A stretch of 64,000 nt of DNA from DASRAP01 sp964503275 (lineage in GTDB: Bacteria > Gemmatimonadota > Gemmatimonadetes > Gemmatimonadales > Gemmatimonadaceae), in NCBI GenBank assembly GCA_964503275.1, contig CAZCZO010000009.1, forward strand, positions 51,061 to 115,060, read 5' to 3'. A program made the translations under genes and the position numbers. Positions within the stretch are counted from its first letter, which is position 1; each line of letters opens with the position of its first letter. Positions 54,501 to 60,756 of this stretch are shown piece after piece. The notes below the pieces were generated by a model. It was not told where the DNA came from and did not search any database. It saw only the letters and a program-made list of their open reading frames with translations.

Positions 54501-56974
54501 AGCGGGTGACCGTGCGTGAAGTGGACGCGGACGGACGGGCGCGCCTGTTGGGCGAGAAGGACGTGCGGCCGTCGGAGTGGTTCTTCAAGGCGCACTTCTA
54601 CCGCGACCCCGTGCAGCCCGGCTCGCTCGGCGTCGAAGCGCTGGTGCAATTGGTGCAGGCGCACTTGCTGCTCGACGGCGCGGCGGCGGCCATCCCGCAG
54701 GGCGAGTTCTTCGATCTCGTGGCCGACGCGCCCTGTGCGTGGCAGTTCCGCGGGCAGGTCCTGCCGGAGTCCTCGAAGGTCGCGCTCACGGTGGACTGCG
54801 ACCCCATCGTACGCAGCACCGATGGTTGGCGCGTGACGGCCACCGGCTCGGTGTGGGTCGATGGTCGCCGCATCTACCATGTGAAGGGGATCTGCGTGTC
54901 GTGGCGTGCGGTGGCGCCGCGCGACACCACGGTCGTGCTCGATGCCTCACAGCAGCCCTGGTGGAACGATCATCGTCCCACGTACACGGTGCCTGTGGCC
55001 CCGGGCATGGCCTCGCTGGCGATGGTACTGGAGCATGCCCCCGCGGGGTCGGAGGTCGTGGAGGTCCGTGACTTCGCGCTCAAGCAGTGGCTGACGCTCG
55101 ACCGGCCGCGCACGCTGCGCGTGGAGCACAGCGGCGCGCAGGTCCGCCTCGTCGATGCGGCGTCGCACGATGCGGTGATCGCGGAAGGCAGCGTGGTCAC
55201 TGCGGCGACGTTCGCCCCCGCGCCGGCGGCGATCGCGCCCTTGCCCGCCGACGCCCCGGCCATGGAGGATCCCTATGCCAGCGGCGCGCTGTTCCACGGC
55301 CCCGCGTACCATCGGCTGATCAGTGCGCGTCGGTCGGCGGCCGGGGCCGACGCTCTGTTGCGCTGGGATCCTGCGGTGGATGCGCGCGAGCGCGTGTCCC
55401 ACATCATGCTCGACGCCGCGCTGCACGCCGTGCCGCACGACGCGATGTGGACCTGGTTCCCCGAGGTCGCCCGCGAACAGGTCGCGTATCCCGCGCGCAT
55501 CGAGCGCTTCACCCGCTATGCGCCGACGCCCACGGCGGGGACCACCGAAGTGCGCGTGCGACCCGCAGGGCTCGCCGGTGGCCATGCGCGCTTCCCGCGG
55601 GTGCAGGTGCAGTTCCTGCACGATGGGGTGCTGTGGGCGGAGTTGCTGCTGGTCGAGGTCTGTCTGCCGGCCACGCGGCTCGGGGCATTGCCGCCGGCAT
55701 CGCGTCGCGCGTTCCTGCGCGACGGCATGTTCATCGCGGGCGTCCGGCTCAGCGACGAGACCGATGGCGTCACCACGCTCGGCCCGCGGGCGGTCGCCGA
55801 GGCGGAGTGGCTGCCTGGCACGATGGCGTCGCTGTACGGCCTCGCGCCCGTGGAGCCGTTCAGCCCGGTCGCTGCGATCGCGGCCCGCGAGCATGCGGCC
55901 CAGCGCCTGCGGGTCCACCCGCGCGACCTGCATGTCGATGGCGATGGGGTGGTGCGCAGTGCCACGCTGCCGTTGCTCGACTACCGGCTCGTGATCGATG
56001 CGAGCGCCGCCACCGTGACGGTGCGCGATGCCGCGCCGCCACGACTCGGCATCGCGGCCGTGGACGGCTGGTGGCATGCGGCCGCATGGCAGAGCACGCA
56101 CCCCGAGTTGCGCGATCTCTTCCTGCAGGCCTGTGCGCAGTTCGTGCGCGGCGTGCGCGTCGTCGATCCGGTCGCCCTGCACGCGGTGCGGGACCGGCCC
56201 ATGCTCTTCGTCGCGAACCATCAGGTCGCCGTCGAGTCGATGCTCGCGGGCATGCTCCTGCCGCCGGTGGTCGGGCGCCCGCTGCTCGCGCTCGCCAAGA
56301 CCGAACATCAGGAGACCTGGGTCGGGCGCCTCGCGCTCGGCCTCAACGATCCGTCGCGCGGGCCGAGCATCACCTTCGTGGACCGGACCAAGCAGGATGA
56401 GATGCTGGCGCGGCTCGCCGAGATGGGGCGCACGGCGCACGACGGCGAGCGGGCGCTGCTGGTGCATGTGGAGGGGACGCGGGCCGTGCGTGGCGGTCAG
56501 CCGGTGCAGACCATCAGCGCCGTGTGGTTCGACCTCGCGGTGCGGTTCGGGCTGACGATCGTGCCGCTGCGCTTCTGCGGCGGTCTGCCGGCGGCCGGCG
56601 TCGGGACGCGGGCGGAGTTCCCCGTGGGCTACGGCGGGCAGGAGTTCGTCGTCGGCCGCCCGATCGATGGGGCGCTGCTCGCCGCAATGCGCCTCGACGA
56701 GCGCCGCGATCGCGTGCTGGCCGCGCTGGCGGAGCTCGAGCCCTACGACGGCGAGCCGCAGGGCGATCCGATCTTCGCGGCGCAGGCGGCGGCGACCATG
56801 GAGCGCTACAGCGTGGACGAAGTGCGAGCCGCGTTCCTGTTGCTCAAGGCCCGCGCGGAGGGCTGGCCCAGCGATGGCGACGGCGTGCCGACGGCCCTGC
56901 GCGTGGACCGCGACGCCGATGTGTTCTGGCGCTGGTTCCACGCGCCGTCCGACGACGCGGCGATCGCGGGGTGA
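48518..56974 (+). CDS. pfaC: PfaC-like megasynthase: KS-CLF-AT-DH-DH-DH-acyltransferase
   Basis: 2,818 residues starting at GTG overlapping the previous stop. Order seen: ketosynthase (1-430; Cys177 in DAACASGLYALK, CHATGTPVGD, GHSITASAAAG); chain-length factor (about 440-690; Cys replaced, GLVLSEGEASGRW); PfaB-like acyltransferase (about 800-1150; GLSSGETNS); Ala/Pro linker; two FabA-type double-hotdog dehydratases (about 1350-2100) with active motifs FDGHFHNDPCMPG and FKAHFYRDPVQPG; a polyketide-type dehydratase (about 2145-2320; NDHRPTYTVPVAPG, LFHGPAYHRL, HIMLDAALH); and a glycerolipid acyltransferase (about 2520-2720; ANHQVAVES, HVEGTRA). The layout matches myxobacterial Pfa3-type enzymes that transfer the finished acyl chain. 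Confidence 0.9.
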   Translation: MTAFTPIAIVGRGCVLPGALDPQALWLRVASGADLTSSTRASQWGLDPARVCRDAVEPSASARGGYVHGFGSVWTPDAYALPAEALQGLPEGWQWLMHAAAESLREAGIGLDGGARTGLVLGSLGYATREFADAAAALWTHAATEQHPALEGQTGALRWAAAACGIEGPRVALDAACASGLYALKTACDLLQSRRADVMLAAGLNAADDLFLHVGFTALSALSPSGRSSPLSTEADGLLPAEGAAVLTLKRLDDALANGDRVIAIIRGVGLSNDGRGPGLLAPTTAGQQRAIRAAWQSAQLDPASLEYLECHATGTPVGDREELLSLRAVFGTEHALRLGSLKAQLGHSITASAAAGIIKLCGAFEASTLPPAPRVALEAPLPEFADTAFVLDPTVTEWRAASAPRRAGIDAFGFGGCNAHAILDGPEAAEELRATKATRGRREAQSPPTPVALALLAAEVAVGDADDTDAVVAALTGARAIARRAGDIALQLRGLGFPPSDLKQSLPQQLLLLRAAQRIAPVLDGVDRSRLGVFIGADVDPAGARHGFRWRLEQWLGRPVSASERDAVVPALQAAGVVGTMPNMPANRLNSMLDAGGPGLVLSEGEASGRWALDLAADAIARGEIDAALVGAVDASGAAFGDDTATADAVTLLLVMRVDKVGDHAVLARMQRDSAAAVPTPVVVPWADTGVASELMDLSVGALCVHHALRPDDPALPWVETERVLHVHGWTIEGVSPRGTGSEAPRLTRYEADSLAALIERVQRADVGGDGAWRLVGAGEPDATALIAALSSVASPPGSPREIARGWWLGHGATGEIAWVFTGAAAAYPGAGTALLRAFPAVGTTLAERAPRLASELPRLQSGAPLSLVDQLHLATLVSQAHALFLRAIGVRPDACLGLSSGETNSYLASGAWTDPDALFAAVEESGMYDIHLAGEHRALRTARGLGPDDPADWTTFRVRHPVPALREAIAATESGAPTDVVRLLIVHHQGDAVIGGTAEACRALLQRLGAAAVPLGHDLLVHCPELEPFAAAWYAVHHRSTQSITSPRLYANALNAPFVPTAERCAENLLAQARDTAVFDATVERAYADGVRVFVELGPRAACAGWIHDILGDRPHAACALDGTRGSLVDLASALAEIAAAGAPVDLTLWNALMDSLRRSDGAAAPARHGAAVVMHRYHPPAVQQTAIPSLPPVRLAPQLMPVLPTLLHPVAPSADAVSPVGERAAEPMVAPVAEVAPVPHAPERSAAASVRVTTAPVAALADTQAALLRVQELALRALQRGRGGRSDAAASGVMRRGTDVPAAAPATVTPPPTVHEVAVTPSVVAPVAPVAPVATELVAPVVAAPRVYPGPSFTREQLEYLAYGKISTLFGPLFERQDGYRRQVRMPRPPLLLADRVLGIEGEPGTMKTGRIWTENDVQADSWYLHNGRMPMGIMIESGQADLLLISWLGIDLTHPGNRVYRLLGCELTFKGGLPQIGETLHYDINITGHARHGEIGLFFFHYDCLIDGKLRLRVRDGQAGLFTDEELAESAGILWEPQEDVPAADAPLAGPRPGMTVARSYSAAQVKAFADGDAYTAFGEGARRAASHTRTPKIPHGNMQLFTEVVEMDLQGGPWGRGYLKAVLPITPDLWFFDGHFHNDPCMPGTLMFDGSLQTMAFYLAALGYTVDKDGWIFEPVEDRPYKLRCRGQCTPENKELVYEVFVAEIIDGDTPTIVADLLCTVDGLAAFHCRRMALKLIPDYPLSDRELATVTDVAAAPIATMDGFTYGQAALLACGTGHPESAFGALYSVVPPGQRVPRLPAPPYHFMSRIASLTAPPGQMKSGVTVESVYDLEPEAWYFRDHPSGVMPVCVLVEVALQPCGWLASYVGCAVQEPGEVFFRNLDGKGTVHRPIRLEDGSVRVVSTLTNLSRAGGMTLVSFTVQCLVGDEPVYDLTTTFGFFPEAALAGQAGLPAEGPELALAQRLGGADLLSQLDDASRARLPAPMLRMCERVTVREVDADGRARLLGEKDVRPSEWFFKAHFYRDPVQPGSLGVEALVQLVQAHLLLDGAAAAIPQGEFFDLVADAPCAWQFRGQVLPESSKVALTVDCDPIVRSTDGWRVTATGSVWVDGRRIYHVKGICVSWRAVAPRDTTVVLDASQQPWWNDHRPTYTVPVAPGMASLAMVLEHAPAGSEVVEVRDFALKQWLTLDRPRTLRVEHSGAQVRLVDAASHDAVIAEGSVVTAATFAPAPAAIAPLPADAPAMEDPYASGALFHGPAYHRLISARRSAAGADALLRWDPAVDARERVSHIMLDAALHAVPHDAMWTWFPEVAREQVAYPARIERFTRYAPTPTAGTTEVRVRPAGLAGGHARFPRVQVQFLHDGVLWAELLLVEVCLPATRLGALPPASRRAFLRDGMFIAGVRLSDETDGVTTLGPRAVAEAEWLPGTMASLYGLAPVEPFSPVAAIAAREHAAQRLRVHPRDLHVDGDGVVRSATLPLLDYRLVIDASAATVTVRDAAPPRLGIAAVDGWWHAAAWQSTHPELRDLFLQACAQFVRGVRVVDPVALHAVRDRPMLFVANHQVAVESMLAGMLLPPVVGRPLLALAKTEHQETWVGRLALGLNDPSRGPSITFVDRTKQDEMLARLAEMGRTAHDGERALLVHVEGTRAVRGGQPVQTISAVWFDLAVRFGLTIVPLRFCGGLPAAGVGTRAEFPVGYGGQEFVVGRPIDGALLAAMRLDERRDRVLAALAELEPYDGEPQGDPIFAAQAAATMERYSVDEVRAAFLLLKARAEGWPSDGDGVPTALRVDRDADVFWRWFHAPSDDAAIAG

Positions 56975-57732
56975 GTCGCGGGACCGTGGCCGGTCAGTCC
57001 ACCCGTGTCCCCCTGAGCGTGCGCGCCGCGTACGCGCTGTTGGCCAGTCTGGTCGTGCCGACCGTCGGCCTGCTCACGCGCCGCGAGTTCTCGGGGTTCG
57101 GACACATCCCGCGCGAGGGCGGGTGCATCGTCTCGTTGAATCACATCACGGAGCTCGATCCGATCATCGTCGGGTACGCGTTCTACGTGCATGGGATCCA
57201 CGCCTGCTTCCTGGCCAAGGACAAGCTGTTCGCGCCGCCCGTGATGGGGTGGGCGATGCGCGCGATGGGACATATCCCGGTCGAGCGCGGCAGCGGCGGG
57301 GCGAAGTCGCTCGACGCCGCGCGGCGCGTGCTCGACTACGGCGGCACGATCGTGATCTACCCCGAGGGCACCCTCACGCGCGACCCGGACCTCTGGCCGA
57401 TGGTCGGCCGAACGGGCGCGGCGCGCTTGGCGCTGGCGACGGGGGCTCCGCTGATCCCGGCCGCCCAGTGGGGCGCACAGCGCATCCTGCCACAGTACGC
57501 GCGGCGCGTCACGCTGCGCCCGAAGCGCACCCTTCAGATGTCCATCGGCACGCCGCTGGATCTCTCGGCGTATCAGGGGCTCTCACACGACCGCGAGGCG
57601 CTGCAGGCCGTGACCACGCTGGCGCTGGATGAGACCACGCGACTGCTCGCCGCCTTGCGCGGCGAACCGCCCCCGCTGATGCGATTCGATCCCGCAGCGG
57701 GCCGTCAGCGCCGCTCAGACGGTCCAGCGTAG
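56971..57732 (+). CDS. plsC: 1-acyl-sn-glycerol-3-phosphate acyltransferase (PlsC family)
   Basis: 253 residues. The GTG start overlaps the megasynthase stop (GTGA), so it is co-translated with the Pfa genes. Catalytic motif I is SLNHITELDP (HX4D) and motif III is YPEGTLTRDP; an N-terminal amphipathic or TM helix (AAYALLASLVVPTVGLL) attaches it to the membrane. It may move the synthase product into phospholipid, in addition to the acyltransferase domain fused to the megasynthase. Its 3' end overlaps the convergent PPTase by 18 bp. Confidence 0.9.
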   Translation: MSRGTVAGQSTRVPLSVRAAYALLASLVVPTVGLLTRREFSGFGHIPREGGCIVSLNHITELDPIIVGYAFYVHGIHACFLAKDKLFAPPVMGWAMRAMGHIPVERGSGGAKSLDAARRVLDYGGTIVIYPEGTLTRDPDLWPMVGRTGAARLALATGAPLIPAAQWGAQRILPQYARRVTLRPKRTLQMSIGTPLDLSAYQGLSHDREALQAVTTLALDETTRLLAALRGEPPPLMRFDPAAGRQRRSDGPA

Positions 57733-58449
57733 CCGGTCGATCCGCGGCGTGGCATGCCGCACCGCGAGGGCGGCGATGGTCGGCGGTGGCGCGTGCAACT
57801 CGTGCAGCCACCACGGTGCACCATCGGCCCATGCGGGCGACATCCGAGTGATGGGCAGCGCGTCCCCCTCGGCGACCGGCACGGCGAAGTCGCTCAGGGT
57901 GCCGGCGAGCCCATCCCCAGTGCCCTTCGCGATCGCTTCCTTGCGCGCCCACACGCGGATGAATGCCGCCACGCGGTCCGGCGGCATGACGCCCGCGATC
58001 CCCGCCTGCTCCTCCGCGGCGAAGTAGCGCCGGATGATCGCCTCATGGTCCACGCGGCGCTCCGTCGATTCGATGTCCACGCCGACCTCGCCCGCGCGAC
58101 TCACCGCGACCACGACCCAGTCGTCGGTGTGCGCCAGACTGATGTGCACCGCCGGGCGGTCCGGCGTCTCGCGGATCACGGGCTTGCCCGACGGGAGCAC
58201 CGCGATGGGGACCGCCGTGGGCGTCACCCCGAGCACCGGCGCCACCGCGAACCGCACGAGCTGACGTCCGCGGATGAACGCGGCGCGGCGCTGCGGATGC
58301 AGCAGACGCGCGGCGCGCGCGGGCTCGTCGTCGACGAGGGGGATCGTGCACCACGGTGGCGATGCGCTCAGCTGGTCCATCCAGCACTGCACGCCCTGCG
58401 CCGGCAGGGCAGGGCACTGCGAGACCGCGCGCCACAGGTCGGCGCTCAC
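57715..58449 (-). CDS. Sfp-type 4'-phosphopantetheinyl transferase
   Basis: 244 residues from GTG 58449. The Mg2+ and CoA motif is GEVGVDIESTERR and the second motif is VWARKEAIAKGTGDGL, as in Sfp/AcpT enzymes. An HISLAHTDDW stretch precedes them. It would attach phosphopantetheine to the Ser of the Pfa ACP. Its position convergent with the Pfa operon supports this, although it is transcribed with the upstream M20 peptidase (7-bp gap). Starts further upstream would overlap the M20 gene. Confidence 0.88.
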   Translation of the reverse strand: MSADLWRAVSQCPALPAQGVQCWMDQLSASPPWCTIPLVDDEPARAARLLHPQRRAAFIRGRQLVRFAVAPVLGVTPTAVPIAVLPSGKPVIRETPDRPAVHISLAHTDDWVVVAVSRAGEVGVDIESTERRVDHEAIIRRYFAAEEQAGIAGVMPPDRVAAFIRVWARKEAIAKGTGDGLAGTLSDFAVPVAEGDALPITRMSPAWADGAPWWLHELHAPPPTIAALAVRHATPRIDRLRWTV

Positions 58450-58456
58450 GGCGCCG

Positions 58457-59662
58457 TCATCCGTCGTGGCCGGCGGCCGCCATGGTGATGGTGAGCGCAC
58501 GCGCGATACCACGCGCCCCATCGGTGTTCTCGAACCACTCGCCGAGCGTATGGACGTCCCCGCCCACGCCACCGCCGCCGATCGCGATCGCCGGGATGCC
58601 GAGCGACAACGGGACGTTCGCGTCGGTCGAGGCGATCGCGAACTCGGGCACGCGGCCGATCAGTCGGGTCGCGGTGAGCGCGGCGTCGACGAGCGGATGG
58701 TCATCCGGGATCTCCCCGCAGGGCCGGTCGCCGATCACGGTGATCGTCGCCTCGAGCGCTTCGCTGTACGGCGTCCGACGGGTGTTGGCATCGCGCACGG
58801 CCGCCGACACGATGCTCCGCAACGCCGTCTCGACGCGCGCGAGCGACTCGGTCGCAGTGGCCCGCAGATCGACCTCGAACCACGCGGCCTGCGGGATCGC
58901 GTTGATGGCGAGCCCGCCGCCCATGCGCGACACCGTGAGGGTCGTGCGTGGATTGGCCGACAGCGGCATCGCACTCAACTGTGCCATGGCCTGCGCCGCA
59001 GCGTGGATGGGATTCACCCCGCCGAAGTCGGACCACGAGTGTCCGCCCGGCCCCTCCCACGTGATGCGGAAACGCCGCGAGCCCACGCCCTTGTGCACCA
59101 CGCGGTCATCGCCCGTGCCGTCGAGCGCGACGGCGGCGAACAGCGGCGCGGACGCCTGGAAGAACGCCTTCGCGCCACGCAGGTCGCCCGCCCCTTCCTC
59201 GCCGGTGGTCGCCACGAAGGTCACCGGGCGCAAGGTCCGCAGACGCACACCGTCGATGACCTCGGCGAGGGCGAGCAGGGTCGCGAGGCCGCGCCCATTA
59301 TCGCCGATGCCCGGCGCGATCAGGCGGCCGCGATCGCGGGTCACCTCGGTCACCGCCTCGAGGGGGAAGACCGTGTCCAGATGGGCGCAGAGGGCCACGG
59401 CCGGCGCGTCGGTGGCCCCCGCGCGGTGGCCGATCACATTGCCGACTGCGTCAACGGTGACGCCGTCGAGCCCGAGCGCCCGGAAGCGCTGTGCCACCAC
59501 ACTCGCCCGGGCCCCCTCGTCGCCCGTGGGGGCCGGGATCTCGGTGAGGGCGACCTGAGTCTCGACGATGCGAGCGTCGGCGGCGGCAAGGCGGGTGCGG
59601 GCGCTGGCCAAGGCGGCATGCAGCCGCGACACGGCGAGCGACGAGAACGTGCGGTCGGTCAC
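58457..59662 (-). CDS. M20-family metallopeptidase (dipeptidase/carboxypeptidase)
   Basis: 401 residues starting at GTG 59662. Zinc ligands and catalytic residues are in ALCAHLDTVFP, APGIGDNGRGLATLL, ATTGEEGAGD, and a dimerisation domain begins WEGPGGHSWSDFG. It hydrolyses small peptides or aminoacylated compounds in the cytosol; it has no signal peptide. AATATT lies seven bases before the GTG, another candidate for leaderless start. The longer frame upstream lies in the intergenic region. Confidence 0.87.
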   Translation of the reverse strand: MTDRTFSSLAVSRLHAALASARTRLAAADARIVETQVALTEIPAPTGDEGARASVVAQRFRALGLDGVTVDAVGNVIGHRAGATDAPAVALCAHLDTVFPLEAVTEVTRDRGRLIAPGIGDNGRGLATLLALAEVIDGVRLRTLRPVTFVATTGEEGAGDLRGAKAFFQASAPLFAAVALDGTGDDRVVHKGVGSRRFRITWEGPGGHSWSDFGGVNPIHAAAQAMAQLSAMPLSANPRTTLTVSRMGGGLAINAIPQAAWFEVDLRATATESLARVETALRSIVSAAVRDANTRRTPYSEALEATITVIGDRPCGEIPDDHPLVDAALTATRLIGRVPEFAIASTDANVPLSLGIPAIAIGGGGVGGDVHTLGEWFENTDGARGIARALTITMAAAGHDG

Positions 59663-59797
59663 GCACAGGAATATTCCTCGCGCACAGGCGACCGCAAGAC
59701 TCGCGCGAGGGGACGGACGGCCGTAGGCCGCGGCGCGGCCCCCCATCGGCCCGGCCCGGTGGCGAAACCGGGCGCGGCGGGCCATCGTAGAGGCAGC

Positions 59798-60493
59798 ATG
59801 CGACAGGAACCGACTGCTTTCCAGCCCCCGACTCCCGCTGGTGCCCCCACGGCGCCGGCCGCGACGCAGGCCATCACGCAGGTGTCGCCCACGGAGTACT
59901 TCCTGGCCAAGCAGGGCTCGCGGAATCAGCTCCGCGAGCAGCATTCGCGCTTGCTGGAGCAGCGGCGGTCGGTCGCGACCCGCTTGCGCGAGGGCGGGAT
60001 GGCCGAGGGCGCCGATCGGAACGGTCTCGAGGCCCGGCTGGTGGAGATCGACGCGCGCATCATCGAGATGGAGAAGCAGCTCGCGGTCGCCGATGCAGAG
60101 GTCGCCGCGGCGGCGGGGGTGCCGGGGGTCGATGTGCGCCCCGATTTCGTGCGCTCGGGACCTCCCGAGGAGGCCATCGTCTTCGGCGGCCTGATCGGAC
60201 TCGCCATCGTCCTGCCGATCTCCATCGGCATCGCCCGTCGTATCGCCGGGCGGGGCAAGGCGATGCTGACCGGCAAGGTCGTCGGCGAACTCGATCAGCG
60301 CCTCAATCGCCTGGAGCAGGCCGTGGACACCGTGGCCTTCGAGGTGGAGCGCATCGGCGAGGGGCAGCGCTTCGTGACCAACCTGTTCATCGAGTCGGGC
60401 GCGCCGTTGGCCCTTGGCGGCGGGGCCATGCAGCCCCTCGAGGCCCGGCAGCGCGAAGGGGCCGCGCTCTCACAGCGCGACCCCATTCGGTAA
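59798..60493 (+). CDS. Coiled-coil protein with one transmembrane segment
   Basis: 231 residues from ATG 59798, preceded by GAGG. A Pro/Ala/Thr-rich N-terminus is followed by a charged coiled coil (RNQLREQHSRLLEQRRSVAT; ARLVEIDARIIEMEKQLAVA), a single membrane helix (GLIGLAIVLPISIGIARRI) and a second amphipathic helix (QRLNRLEQAVDTVAFEVER). No catalytic motif. It could be a scaffold or stress-related membrane protein; the family is not recognised. Confidence 0.6.
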   Translation: MRQEPTAFQPPTPAGAPTAPAATQAITQVSPTEYFLAKQGSRNQLREQHSRLLEQRRSVATRLREGGMAEGADRNGLEARLVEIDARIIEMEKQLAVADAEVAAAAGVPGVDVRPDFVRSGPPEEAIVFGGLIGLAIVLPISIGIARRIAGRGKAMLTGKVVGELDQRLNRLEQAVDTVAFEVERIGEGQRFVTNLFIESGAPLALGGGAMQPLEARQREGAALSQRDPIR

Positions 60494-60537
60494 CCGCCGT
60501 CCGGCGCGCCGGCCGCCATGCGCGTCCCCGCGCGAGG

Positions 60538-60756
60538 TCAGCAGCAGCGCGACCCGGGCCGCGAGTACCGCGCCTCCTGGCATTGCCGCAGGAACGTCGC
60601 ACGGTCCACCGGGGTCGCCCCCGGGTGCGCCTGCGCGACGTGCTGGACATAGACCTCGTAGTCCGGCACCCCGATCACCTGGCGGATCACCTGCGCCGCC
60701 CGCGCAAGCGCCTCGCGCCAGTCACCGCGCATCACCGACCCCGCCTGGCCGCTCAT
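60538..60756 (-). CDS. YbdD/YjiX-family small protein
   Basis: 72 residues. Family features are VIGVPDYEVYVQHVAQAHPG, the QEARY segment and a C-terminal RCC. In many bacteria this small protein is encoded directly after the CstA or BtsT transporter. The ATG overlaps the stop of the CstA-S9 frame (ATGA), and a perfect AGGAGGT lies about 6 bases before it, inside the upstream gene. Confidence 0.85.
   Translation of the reverse strand: MSGQAGSVMRGDWREALARAAQVIRQVIGVPDYEVYVQHVAQAHPGATPVDRATFLRQCQEARYSRPGSRCC

Noticed and set aside
48398..54880. 2,160-residue open frame on the minus strand
   Set aside because: It is antisense to the PfaC-like gene. Its Arg/His/Gly-rich composition and lack of any domain are typical of shadow frames in GC-rich DNA.
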